A stretch of 64,000 bases of DNA from Vibrio galatheae (lineage in GTDB: Bacteria > Pseudomonadota > Gammaproteobacteria > Enterobacterales > Vibrionaceae). Below, piece after piece: positions 6,619 to 13,880 of this stretch. The notes under the pieces were generated by a model. It did no database searches. It was given only the letters and a program-made list of their open reading frames with translations, and was not told the DNA's origin. Made by a program: the position numbers and the translations under genes. The number at the start of each line of letters is the position of its first letter. Positions within the stretch are counted from its first letter, which is position 1. The DNA lies in assembly GCF_000967545.1 (NCBI RefSeq), contig NZ_JXXV01000024.1:45843-109842 (forward strand). Reading direction: 5' to 3'.

Positions 6619-8163
6619 ATGCGCATTGTCTATATATTACTTTTTCTCTTTCCATTTAGTGCACACGCTGTTGCTTATTACACGTTAATTGGAACTACTG
6701 AACCCGTATTTAGTTCTATGTCTGCATTGTCTCAATACTACGTCGAGGTATCTGGTTGTGTTCAATCCGGTAGTATTTATAAGAAACCAGTAATTAAGAC
6801 TATCTATGTTAACGCTTTTTCATATTATTCTCGTGAGTTTAGTGACAGTGAATGTACTGATACTTGGAGTACTGGAAAAACTTATACCTATAATCCAACC
6901 GCTGTTGACGACCAATGTCCAGAGGGAACTATTCTAGATCCAGAGGCGGGCCGATGTGTTGAAGATAATAAATGCGAACCATTAGCAGGAAATACTACTT
7001 CTCACACATGGGATTACATGAAATATGGCGATGAACCTACATTTTGTTCGGGTGGTTGTGAATTAAAGGTAACTGGTTCAACGTGTTCATTGGCTAATGC
7101 TACTCCCGGTAATGGTTGTGGCGGTACGGTTGTAGTTACAGGCAAAACATGTAATGAGGGAGAACCTTCACCCGGTGGCACCATTCCCGACGAAGTACCG
7201 CAAGGCTGTCAGGATTTTAACGGGACGTATCTTTGCCCTGAAGATTCAAACGGCGATGGTCAACCCGATGATGGTCAACCCTTAGACCCAGATGCTAAAT
7301 GCGGTTATGACGGTAATGACCAGTTTTCTTGTCAAGGTGGTACATATGCTGAACCAGATTACGAAATGCAAGACCCAACTAAACCACTTGAAGGTGTGGA
7401 ATCTTCGCCGTTAGACCCTGCCAATGTGCCTATAGAAACGGTTGAGGGTGTTGCTCCCCCAACCGACGAAACTGGCGAACGTGAGCAAATCAAACTACTC
7501 AACGAACAAATCAATGCGTTGCTTGAAGGGCTGAACGCGGATAACAACGCCAACTTTAAAAAGATGGTGGATGAACTCAAAAACGCGAACCAGTTTAACC
7601 AGCAACAACTTGACCAAATTGTTGCATCAACCAACAAGCAACTTGAAATTTGGGACGAGTTAAAAACCCTTCAAATGCAGTCTACTGAGGACATTGTTAA
7701 CGCCATTAATGATTCTGCTGAATATGATGAGTTTTATAACAATCAAGCCGCGGCTAGGCATAGTGAGTTGTTAGCCGCTTTGCAGGGTCTTGGCTCTGGA
7801 AATGGCGAAGGCTCACAGGCTGAAAAAGACATTTTAGACGTACTCACCAATGGCAACGGTACAATTGACGGCACTCAAGCGGCTTATAACTCTGAGCACA
7901 CTACGCAATCGCTTTCTGAGGAGATGGTTCTCCGTCTTTTTCAGACTCGTGATGTCGTTTATGAGGGTATGCTCGACGCCTTTGCTGATATCGATTTGTC
8001 TAACGCAAAGCGCCCCGATTTTAGCCTTGATTTAGAACCAATGGGCTTTAAGAAATACAGTCTTGAAACGGCGTTTAACGTGGATTACATCTTTGGGTTT
8101 ATTCGCATTTGTATTCTGTTCACTGCTGCATTGACGTGCAGAAAAATTATCTTTGGAGGCTAA
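6619..8163 (+). CDS. Adsorption/minor coat protein (pIII/OrfU-like)
   Basis: A 514-residue secreted protein. The ATG at 6619 gives a clean signal peptide (MRIVYILLFLFPFSAHA); the longer frame begins at a TTG with no better support. Layout: a cysteine-rich N-terminal domain (about 15-17 Cys, residues 45-245), an acidic Pro/Gly/Asp linker with DSNGDGQPDDGQP, a coiled-coil-prone Gln/Asn-rich segment (about 275-380), and a C-terminal membrane anchor followed by basic residues. This is the order of inovirus pIII: receptor domains, linker, virion anchor. The receptor cannot be inferred. It overlaps the ribosome site of the next gene. Confidence 0.8.
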   Translation: MRIVYILLFLFPFSAHAVAYYTLIGTTEPVFSSMSALSQYYVEVSGCVQSGSIYKKPVIKTIYVNAFSYYSREFSDSECTDTWSTGKTYTYNPTAVDDQCPEGTILDPEAGRCVEDNKCEPLAGNTTSHTWDYMKYGDEPTFCSGGCELKVTGSTCSLANATPGNGCGGTVVVTGKTCNEGEPSPGGTIPDEVPQGCQDFNGTYLCPEDSNGDGQPDDGQPLDPDAKCGYDGNDQFSCQGGTYAEPDYEMQDPTKPLEGVESSPLDPANVPIETVEGVAPPTDETGEREQIKLLNEQINALLEGLNADNNANFKKMVDELKNANQFNQQQLDQIVASTNKQLEIWDELKTLQMQSTEDIVNAINDSAEYDEFYNNQAAARHSELLAALQGLGSGNGEGSQAEKDILDVLTNGNGTIDGTQAAYNSEHTTQSLSEEMVLRLFQTRDVVYEGMLDAFADIDLSNAKRPDFSLDLEPMGFKKYSLETAFNVDYIFGFIRICILFTAALTCRKIIFGG

Positions 8164-8167
8164 TGTC

Positions 8168-8482
8168 ATGGATTGGGTTTCAGACTTATTTCAGCAGTTC
8201 CTAGACGCCATCATTGCTTTGTTTATGGGCTTATCTGAAATTGCTAAGGACATTGTTTATTGGTTCTTTGACTTGATAATGACGGTTGTTGATACCTTGT
8301 TGGCAACGGCGATAGCGTTCTTTGAACCTATAGATATTGGGCAATATATGTCTGGCTTTCCTCCAGAAGCGGCGTGGGTTCTTGCTCAAATTGGTTTGCC
8401 TCAAGCGCTTGGTATGATTGTTAGCTCGATTGGCATTCGTATTATTCTCCAGTTGATTCCGTTCACGAGGTTAGGCTCATGA
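8168..8482 (+). CDS. Minor coat/assembly membrane protein (pVI-like, DUF2523 type)
   Basis: A 104-residue protein starting MDWVSDLFQQFLD, with GGAGG at the end of the pIII-like gene about 9 nt upstream. Two to three hydrophobic segments (about residues 10-30, 32-55, 75-98). It sits between pIII-like and zot, the place of pVI in Ff and Ace-type proteins in CTX. Its TGA overlaps the zot ATG. The pVI role is inferred from position and topology. Confidence 0.72.
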   Translation: MDWVSDLFQQFLDAIIALFMGLSEIAKDIVYWFFDLIMTVVDTLLATAIAFFEPIDIGQYMSGFPPEAAWVLAQIGLPQALGMIVSSIGIRIILQLIPFTRLGS

Positions 8483-9603
8483 TAAATGCATTAACGGGCA
8501 GACCCGGAGGCGGTAAGTCTTATGAGGCGGTAGCGTTCCATATTATTCCAGCCCTCAAAGATGGTCGCAAAGTCATTACCAATGTTGCGCTTAACATTCC
8601 GCATTTCGTCAAAATATTTGGTCAGGATGTGATTGATGAATTGTTGGTTGTGGTTGATGGTGATTTGACCAACTTTGGCTCTAGGGAACGTCCGTTCTCT
8701 AAGGTCGAGCACTATCAAGATGAATGGAGAAACGATAAAGGACAAGCGCCTCTCTTTGTGGTTGATGAAGCACATATGTCTGTGGGTCGTAATGTGAATG
8801 ATGCGGTGTTGGAATGGTATTCAATGCACCGTCATTACGGCGCTGACATTCTGTTAATGACTCAGAACTTGCGCAAGGTTCACCGAGACATTAAGGACAT
8901 GGTTGAGATTCATTACTACTGCGTGAAAAACGCGGCGATGGGTTCAACTAAGACCTACACACGTAAGGTCAAAAATGGGGCTAATGGAGTTGATTTAAAT
9001 GAAAACGTTCGTAAGTACGAGGCTCAATATTTTCCTTTCTACCAAAGTCACACGAGTTCTAACAAGGCGGTTGAGGAGGCGGTTGCCAAGGATGTTAAAC
9101 CGCTTTGGAAGCACTGGACAGTATGGCTCGGCGCGATATTGCTTATTCTTGGCCCGTCGATGCTTATCGCTAACGGTGGGATATTTGGTGACATTGGTGA
9201 GACTCAAGAAGAAAGTCCGAATACCGAGCCACAAACAAGCTCTAGCGAAGAACCTGCGACCGAGGAAAAAACAGAGAAAAAACGCCGTAGACCTCAAGAC
9301 CCTTTAAGCGATTACAAGCTTTATGCCAGTGGCGAAATTATCAATGTTGTGTTCGACAAGGATAACAGGCCAGTGAGGAACAAGACGTTTAAGCGCGTTT
9401 ATATCGATGTGTATGAGAATGATTTCAAGTTGTTCACGATGACGAATGAAGACCTGATAGAAATGGGTTACGCCTTTAAAGTACTGACTGATTGTGTTTA
9501 CCAGCTCACGTATCAAGGTGCGGCTCGTCTCGTGGTGTGTGGTGATTATGAAGAGCAAGCAAAGCAGAACGATTTGTTTGCGGTTACGCCGTTTTCTGGA
9601 TAG
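8479..9603 (+). CDS. zot: Zot-family assembly ATPase (pI-like)
   Basis: A 374-residue Zot domain protein. Walker A is GRPGGGKSYE (residues 7-16) and a Walker B-type strand is PLFVVDEAH (about residues 91-99). One membrane helix lies at about 213-232, followed by a Glu/Lys-rich linker and a periplasmic C-terminal domain with two Cys. This is the morphogenesis ATPase that drives virion extrusion through the inner membrane. It overlaps the pVI-like gene by ATGA. Only in some CTX strains is the C-terminal part reported to act as a toxin; nothing here shows that. Confidence 0.93.
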   Translation: MINALTGRPGGGKSYEAVAFHIIPALKDGRKVITNVALNIPHFVKIFGQDVIDELLVVVDGDLTNFGSRERPFSKVEHYQDEWRNDKGQAPLFVVDEAHMSVGRNVNDAVLEWYSMHRHYGADILLMTQNLRKVHRDIKDMVEIHYYCVKNAAMGSTKTYTRKVKNGANGVDLNENVRKYEAQYFPFYQSHTSSNKAVEEAVAKDVKPLWKHWTVWLGAILLILGPSMLIANGGIFGDIGETQEESPNTEPQTSSSEEPATEEKTEKKRRRPQDPLSDYKLYASGEIINVVFDKDNRPVRNKTFKRVYIDVYENDFKLFTMTNEDLIEMGYAFKVLTDCVYQLTYQGAARLVVCGDYEEQAKQNDLFAVTPFSG

Positions 9604-9616
9604 TGAGAGTGTCTAA

Positions 9617-9745
9617 ATGAGTGAAGAACAGTTAATTCAATTTGTAGAAATGTTTAGTCATATGTCGTTTATTGATTCAATGTTAGGTGCGTTTCTGGGT
9701 GTGGGGTTTTGGAGGCTTCTAGATTGGATTTGTAAATCTAAATGA
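9617..9745 (+). CDS. Small membrane protein candidate after zot, 42 residues
   Basis: The ATG at 9617, 13 nt after the zot stop, opens MSEEQLIQFVEMF then a hydrophobic stretch (SMLGAFLGVGFWRLL) and a short basic end (KSK). GAGAG lies about 9 nt upstream. One helix, co-directional and tightly spaced with zot, so it may be translated as the last gene of the assembly operon. No family recognised. Confidence 0.45.
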   Translation: MSEEQLIQFVEMFSHMSFIDSMLGAFLGVGFWRLLDWICKSK

Positions 9746-9781
9746 TTTGTAGGTTCGGTTGTTTTCATAAAATTCGCATCT

Positions 9782-9830
9782 TGCCTTTATGGGGGGTTCC
9801 CTGCTACTGCAGGGGGGTACCATAAAGGCA
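9782..9830 (+). other. Large hairpin, probable phage origin or packaging signal
   Basis: Perfect 11-bp outer arms TGCCTTTATGG (9782-9792) and CCATAAAGGCA (9820-9830) enclose a second stem CCCTGC (9799-9804)/GCAGGG (9809-9814) with loop TACT. There is no T-run, so it is not a simple terminator. Long interrupted hairpins of this kind form the nick site/origin or packaging signal of filamentous phages. Confidence 0.6.
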
Positions 9831-10108
9831 TGAGTCAATCACAATACAAACAATGACCTTTTTATTTGCCCCTTTAGGGCATTACACTGCACTTCTCACA
9901 CACTCTCAACTAGCCCCGCAGGGATAAGCTAAGCACGCAGTGCAAGCGAAACACCAAGCCGCTCAACTCTCTCAACCTATGCCCCTGCACGTAGTCGGCG
10001 CGGTTAGCCTCTCCCTATGCTGAAAATAAAAAACTCCCCTCGCCCTGCTAAGCCTTCTTGTGAACCTTGGCGAGTGTCGAGCCATGGTTAATTTGTGGTG
10101 TGCAGCAT

Positions 10109-10144
10109 CCCCGTATAGTAATACGGGGTGAAAGTCTTACCCCG
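10109..10144 (+). repeat. Hairpin repeat, copy 1 (left of the DUF2726 gene)
   Basis: CCCCGTAT, loop AGTA, ATACGGGG (10109-10128) is directly followed by TGAAAGTCTTA and CCCCG, so ATACGGGG can pair either way. The 25 nt 10120-10144 recur at 10927-10951 with 23/25 identity. Confidence 0.7.
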
Positions 10145-10241
10145 AAACTTTGCTTTTCTAAAATGCCTTAGACTTCGATGAGCATTTACATTCAATTCTC
10201 TTTGTTTTAATTTGTTTTTAATGCAAATGATGGAATATGAA

Positions 10242-10847
10242 ATGAAGATTCTCGCATTCTTGATAATCTTAGTCTGCCTTGTCGTGATGGTGACAACACT
10301 TAATGGAAGCGGAAAAAGAAAGCGTAAAGCTCAAAAATCACGTGATAAACATCGGACTTTCGATGAGTCAATAAATTACTCGGCGACTAAAAGCAGTGAG
10401 CAACTAGAACCAGTTCCTAGTATTCAACCTGTCGAAAATGATTCCTTCCCGAAACATAAACGATCTAAGTATTTAGCTACTGAAAATGAGCGCAGATTTC
10501 ATGATGCGTTGAAACAAGCTATACCTTCGGAATACAACATACATTGCCAAGTTTCCCTGATGGCGCTTGTTCAGCCTTTAGAGTGGAAGGATAACTCACG
10601 TACATGGGCTAAGCGGATGGACTTCGTGATTACTGATTCAGACACTCAAGTTTTGGCAGTAATAGAACTAGATGATTACACACACAACTGGGCCAAGAGA
10701 AAGAAACGTGATGAATATGTGAACACAGTTTTGGAGGGGCATCACAACTTAGTCAGGTTCAAATCATCTAAGCATTATGACCCTCTACACATTAGACAAG
10801 AACTTGACCTAATTTCTTCATTGGTACCGGATGACCCCCTCACCTAG
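10242..10847 (+). CDS. Membrane-anchored DUF2726 (restriction-endonuclease-like fold) protein, phage cargo
   Basis: A 201-residue protein. The ATG at 10242 (MKILAFLIILVCLVVMV) has GGAA 6 nt upstream; in-frame ATGs at 10221, 10227 and 10230 are alternatives. One N-terminal helix (about 3-18), a basic linker with KRKRKAQKSRDKHR, then a DUF2726 domain (about 80-195): ATENERRFHDAL, MDFVITDSDTQVLAVIELDD, then a YVNTVLEGHHNLVRF segment. DUF2726 resembles the PD-(D/E)XK nuclease fold: D at MDFVI and ELD match the expected acidic positions. Substrate and activity are unknown. It is not part of the phage core and is bracketed by repeats. Confidence 0.72.
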   Translation: MKILAFLIILVCLVVMVTTLNGSGKRKRKAQKSRDKHRTFDESINYSATKSSEQLEPVPSIQPVENDSFPKHKRSKYLATENERRFHDALKQAIPSEYNIHCQVSLMALVQPLEWKDNSRTWAKRMDFVITDSDTQVLAVIELDDYTHNWAKRKKRDEYVNTVLEGHHNLVRFKSSKHYDPLHIRQELDLISSLVPDDPLT

Positions 10848-10926
10848 TATTACGGGGGTAAATTCCACCATTCTCCAAGGCTTCTGCGGTCTAATCGCCT
10901 TTAAGCCCTTTTTCATCCTTGCAAAC

Positions 10927-10954
10927 AATACGGGATGAAAGTCTTGCCCCGTAT
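10927..10954 (+). repeat. Hairpin repeat, copy 2 (right of the DUF2726 gene)
   Basis: AATACGGGATGAAAGTCTTG then CCCCG, 23/25 identical to 10120-10144. Here ATACGGG (10928-10934) pairs with CCCGTAT (10948-10954) around the shared loop core TGAAAGTCTT. The 10848-11085 gap otherwise shows only AT-rich promoter-like sequence. Confidence 0.7.
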
Positions 10955-11085
10955 TTGCAATCAAAATAGATACCGGCCTTCCAGGTTAAAATGGAAGAAT
11001 GCTATCTAATTTTAACCACGCTAATTTATCTCGATGCTTTTTTGCTATCATTAATGAACCAGGTAACTTTCTGCAGTAAGGTAAA

Positions 11086-11334
11086 ATGATGGCAATAACA
11101 ATTCGAGATGTAGATAAGCATGAAGATATGCTTGATGAACTTAGCCGTTTAACAGGTGAAACAACAAAGGCAAAAAGTTTGATTAAAGGCGGTTACGCTG
11201 CCATTAAGTATAAGGATCATTACTTGTCTGAAAAGGATCATCGTGAGCGACTTCAATCTGAACTATATTGTTTAAAGCGCAAAGTCGAAGCTTATACAAC
11301 TGCTTTAAATGCGTTAACTAAAATCGGGGCTTAA
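11086..11334 (+). CDS. Small phage protein of unknown function
   Basis: An 82-residue, charged, largely helical protein (MMAITIRDVDKHEDMLDE), with AAGG 5 nt before the ATG. Its C-terminal half (about 45-75) looks coiled-coil. The N-terminal TGETTKAKSLIKGGYAAI segment is reminiscent of small DNA-associated proteins of mobile elements, but I do not assign a family. Its end overlaps the convergent regulator by 4 nt. Confidence 0.6.
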   Translation: MMAITIRDVDKHEDMLDELSRLTGETTKAKSLIKGGYAAIKYKDHYLSEKDHRERLQSELYCLKRKVEAYTTALNALTKIGA

Positions 11335-11702
11335 CGCCCCTTTATTTCACTTATTGCTCTTGCTGTCTTTAGTAGCTTTGTTGATGTTTTTATTTCAAGT
11401 TCTGAGGATATTTCTATAAGCCCCAATCCAGTTAGGATTTGTTGAGGTGTGTAAGCTTGCCCGTTTGGGGCTTTTAACTTCCTGTTCTCGATTGAAAAGC
11501 CTATCCATTCATCATAGGGACTAAGCTCTAAGCGTCGATACATTCGCATTAATCTTTTACACTCAGGTGGGATAAGTGCGCCTTCATCCCATTTTTTGAC
11601 AGTCCTCACAGATTTAAAACACAAATTTGCCGTTTCTTCTACCGTTAAGCCGCAATCAAATTGACGAAAAATATAGTTTTTGGTCATTTGAAAGTATTTC
11701 AT
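11331..11702 (-). CDS. Second phage regulator, HTH protein (DUF3653-like)
   Basis: A 123-residue protein starting MKYFQMTKNYIFRQFD. The ATG at 11702 has AGAGG 8 nt upstream; the longer frame begins outside that context. A helix-turn-helix is visible at about residues 19-40 (LTVEETANLCFKSVRTVKKW), followed by PPECKRLMRMYRRLELSPYD, typical of DUF3653 phage proteins. It is transcribed from the right end of the prophage leftward. Its 5' region carries a palindrome sharing 12 bp with the left control region. Its ribosome site could be sequestered by a hairpin (11711-11727). Confidence 0.68.
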   Translation of the reverse strand: MKYFQMTKNYIFRQFDCGLTVEETANLCFKSVRTVKKWDEGALIPPECKRLMRMYRRLELSPYDEWIGFSIENRKLKAPNGQAYTPQQILTGLGLIEISSELEIKTSTKLLKTARAISEIKGR

Positions 11703-11710
11703 TATGTACG

Positions 11711-11727
11711 CCTCTAAATTCCAGAGG
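11711..11727 (-). promoter_or_regulatory. Hairpin covering the ribosome site of the second regulator
   Basis: CCTCT (11711-11715) and AGAGG (11723-11727) can pair across a 7-nt loop. In the minus-strand mRNA the Shine-Dalgarno AGAGG is one arm of the stem. Confidence 0.35.
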
Positions 11728-11754
11728 ATACACAACTAGTTGATATGAAACGTC

Positions 11755-11783
11755 ATTTAACTTAAAGCGACATAATACGCACT
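11755..11783 (+). other. Internal dif-like site
   Basis: XerD-like arm ATTTAACTTAA (one change from the left dif), a 7-nt centre AGCGACA, XerC-like arm TAATACGCACT (one change from the host arm at 11937). It has the same orientation as the dif at 3315 and lies 153 bp left of the last XerC arm. It may be the phage attachment site proper or the relic junction of another element. Confidence 0.6.
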
Positions 11784-11817
11784 TAAGAATTGGTAATTGG
11801 GAATATTTTCTAACTGT

Positions 11818-11835
11818 CATAAATACGCATTTATG
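11818..11835. promoter_or_regulatory. Palindrome upstream of the second regulator (right copy of the shared site)
   Basis: CATAAAT, ACGC, ATTTATG: 7-bp perfect arms. The core AAATACGCATTT (11821-11832) is the reverse complement of 3763-3774 in the left control region. It lies 116 nt upstream of the DUF3653-like start. Confidence 0.5.
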
Positions 11836-11846
11836 CTAGTTGGGAA

Positions 11847-11936
11847 TCAATCTTGCCCATCAATCGCGTCTTTTTGAATAGCTAGTGCCGCCGCAATGGT
11901 ACTGACCGACAAGCATTCACCATAAATCCAATCACA
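11847..11936 (-). other. Stranded alternative 3' end of the DUF3693 repressor gene
   Basis: If the phage XerC arm at 3332-3342 is joined to 11936 (the circular form), the repressor frame continues for 29 codons, beginning TGT GAT TGG and ending with residues DAIDGQD and a TGA at 11847-11849. That would replace the four codons now supplied by the dif centre and host arm, giving about 147 residues. The composition (STIAAALAIQKDAIDG) looks protein-like, but 29 open codons alone are weak evidence. Inference. Confidence 0.45.
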
Positions 11937-11947
11937 TAATGCGCACT
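11937..11947 (+). other. Host XerC arm, right prophage junction (attR)
   Basis: TAATGCGCACT, the exact XerC arm of Vibrio dif1 in this orientation. It is the arm missing from the left junction, where one base differs. No good XerD arm precedes it (11920-11930 matches poorly), as expected if the left part is phage DNA. Confidence 0.65.
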
Positions 11948-12281
11948 TTAGTAATGTCCGGTTTGAGCAATTTTAAAATTAACTCTTCAGCCACAAATTC
12001 GAATACTACCACGTCTATAAATTTCGTAGTTCATAGTTCGCTTTCTAAATTAACTTTCCACAGAGCATCATATAAAACCTTTCGAGGCGTAGTTACTAGA
12101 CGGCTGTGTTTTGATATGAGTTTAGTCATGCCAACCTTTTTTAATCACATTGCTATGTAAAAACGTGACAGCATAACTAAATGAACTCAATTTGACCTGA
12201 GATCATAATTAAAGGAAAACCAATCTATTACATTACGCCAAAATCAAAATGACTAGTTATAGTGCTCATCAACTTGTCAGT
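11948..12281. other. Intergenic region right of the prophage
   Basis: AT-rich sequence with no credible gene: the only frame of note (73 codons from 11939) starts inside the XerC arm and has no ribosome site. A two-mismatch matS-like sequence lies at 12165-12177. Nothing else stands out. Confidence 0.5.
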
Positions 12282-13511
12282 TTAAGCTTTAACAAGACTT
12301 ACTCGACCCGGATGCATATCCCGAATCGTTTGTAGCGCGTCAGGTGGCATCTGTACGTTTGCAAACCAAAATGGCTTATGCTTTTCAACAAACGCATTAC
12401 TTCTATCCAACATGTCGAACATGGCATAGGCTTGCGCTTGAGCCAGAGCAATACCAGCGTCACTCCGCTCTAAAACCGGGATTCCATCTAGATCTTCTTC
12501 TAATGCGACTTTTATGGGGACAGTAAACGGAGTCCACTCTATTGACTCAATAACTTTGCGTGTAAGCTCTGCCTCTAGTTTGTGAATTACTTTGGGTAGC
12601 ACACTCAAGTCAGGCGTAACTTCACCGCACGCGTAGTATTCTTCACGTAAGTTGTTTTCTCGATACCATTGCATTTTGTTCACTTGTGCATCTTCAAATA
12701 ACAAGCTGAAGTGATTAACAATGGCAAAATGGCTGATCGTCCTAAGAACTCCCAGTAAGATCCCCTGCTGAGGAAACCTCACTCCTGATTGTTCCATACG
12801 TATACGCGTAACATTGGCTGTTAAAACCATATGTTGCCAGAGTTTTGGAGCAATGCTTTTGGTTACCGGGTCATGCCACTTTAGAAGCGGCTTCGCCATC
12901 AATATCGGAAACAACAAACTGCAATTATCTATCCCTATCGCGCCTATCGCGATTTTGGGGTCTTGGATGCTTCTCGGTGATTTGCCAAGTCGCTGACAGA
13001 ATTTAGGATTATTTACCAGCTCTAAAACGTTTGATTTTAACTGGTTATCATTCGTCGTCAGAACCGTTAACTTACTGAAATTCAAAGACGGTGAATACGC
13101 AACGCTTGAGAAATAGGAAAAGTCTGGAAACCGCCCAAATAGCTGAAGCCCAGACATTTCTGACAATTTTTCGCATATATAATTTTTTGCATGCTCAGAA
13201 ATATCTGAAATGACCGATACAACGATTTTTTGTCTATCCTCAATAGCCTTTCGTCGTTCCTGTACTTTTGCGCTTTCACATTCAAGCAGTAATCTTTGGT
13301 TGTCAGTAATTCTCTCTTCTTCTTTCAAGATGACACTATCGCAAAATTCACTTTGCCTACTTAAGGCGCTATCAACATCGGATTGATCGAGAATATACTT
13401 TAAGCTAACCAACCACTTAGCGTGGCGTTCTTTGGTGATCTGGGTGATTTTATTAGCCAATGCATTGGCTTCTTCATTGTAAATCTTATTCGTTGTCAGT
13501 GAACTCTGCAT
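12282..13511 (-). CDS. HDOD-domain protein
   Basis: A 409-residue protein, ATG at 13511; a TTG 39 nt upstream is the alternative. The first 110 residues are charged and coiled-coil-like. The middle (about 140-330) fits an HDOD domain: LELVNNPKFCQRLG, IAIGAIGIDNCSLLF, LWQHMVLTANVTRIRM, GVLRTISHFAIVNHF. HDOD proteins are non-catalytic relatives of HD phosphohydrolases used in signalling and competence regulation. The classical HD metal residues are not evident. It stands alone, first host gene right of dif, read toward it. The specific role is unknown. Confidence 0.62.
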   Translation of the reverse strand: MQSSLTTNKIYNEEANALANKITQITKERHAKWLVSLKYILDQSDVDSALSRQSEFCDSVILKEEERITDNQRLLLECESAKVQERRKAIEDRQKIVVSVISDISEHAKNYICEKLSEMSGLQLFGRFPDFSYFSSVAYSPSLNFSKLTVLTTNDNQLKSNVLELVNNPKFCQRLGKSPRSIQDPKIAIGAIGIDNCSLLFPILMAKPLLKWHDPVTKSIAPKLWQHMVLTANVTRIRMEQSGVRFPQQGILLGVLRTISHFAIVNHFSLLFEDAQVNKMQWYRENNLREEYYACGEVTPDLSVLPKVIHKLEAELTRKVIESIEWTPFTVPIKVALEEDLDGIPVLERSDAGIALAQAQAYAMFDMLDRSNAFVEKHKPFWFANVQMPPDALQTIRDMHPGRVSLVKA

Positions 13512-13880
13512 GCTCTCACACTTTTTGCCATCAATTGAAGAGGGAGACAAATTTCACTGTATAGCTCCCTGATGTGATGCCGACGTATTGAGATATTCCT
13601 CGCCTTCATCTCTCGACCTACACAGCTACATCGCCTATAACGTGGATTCTATTAACTATAGCTACAGATTCGTGAAGCATCATCTCAATGTATGAATCAT
13701 AGATAAAAGAGATACGTAGATTAAGCTAAAGTTAAACAACGCAATGCCCTGAGAAGCCGTTGACTAAATTTATGAGGAAAAGTGAAAGAAGAAATGAAAA
13801 ACTAGAAGTCCCCCTACCTATGCGAGATAACATGATGTTGAAGGGGGAAGCACGTAAGAGCCGCTTAGACGTGAGGGGGA
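13512..13880. other. Intergenic region with a G-rich hairpin
   Basis: Between the HDOD gene (promoter side) and the end of the DUF3634 gene. At 13851-13873 CACGT-AAG and CTT-AG-ACGTG form a hairpin, flanked by AAGGGGGAAG on the left and AGGGGGA on the right, with CCCCCT at 13810-13815. It could end the DUF3634 transcript, though no T-run follows. No gene seen. Confidence 0.45.

Larger units (their letters stand above)
9746..10241. other. Non-coding intergenic region of the phage
   Basis: About 500 nt with no plausible gene. It begins with the large hairpin at 9782-9830, continues through a C-rich stretch with few stems (9860-10080), and ends with the paired hairpins at 10109-10144. Inoviruses carry the plus- and minus-strand origins and the packaging signal in such a region after the assembly genes, which is the likely content here. 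Confidence 0.6.
3332..11936. mobile_element. dif-integrated filamentous phage (inovirus) prophage, about 8.6 kb
   Basis: Between the dif site at 3315-3342 and a lone XerC arm at 11937-11947 lie the modules of a Vibrio inovirus (f237/CTX-like): repressor, rolling-circle initiator, ssDNA-binding-type protein, coat genes, pIII-like, pVI-like, Zot, an origin-like hairpin, then accessory genes and a second regulator. There is no integrase and no pIV secretin gene. Phages of this kind use host XerCD to integrate and, in the CTX case, the host type II secretin EpsD for exit (established for CTXphi, inferred here). No lesion was seen in the core genes, so it may be functional. The exact ends are inferred from the arm sequences. 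Confidence 0.88.

Noticed and set aside
10109..10954. Integron attC sites around the DUF2726 gene
   Set aside because: The repeats are short, lack the R and L boxes and the long imperfect stem of Vibrio attC, and no integrase or other cassettes are present.
11755..11947. CTX-type attachment hairpin made of two inverted dif-like sites
   Set aside because: The two sites here have the same orientation, so they cannot fold on themselves as the CTX single-stranded attachment site does.
11939..12160. 73-codon plus-strand ORF right of the prophage
   Set aside because: It starts inside the XerC arm with no ribosome site and has low-complexity, Ser/Asn/Thr-rich composition.
12165..12177. matS-like GTGACAGCATAAC near the prophage
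   Set aside because: Two mismatches in conserved positions.
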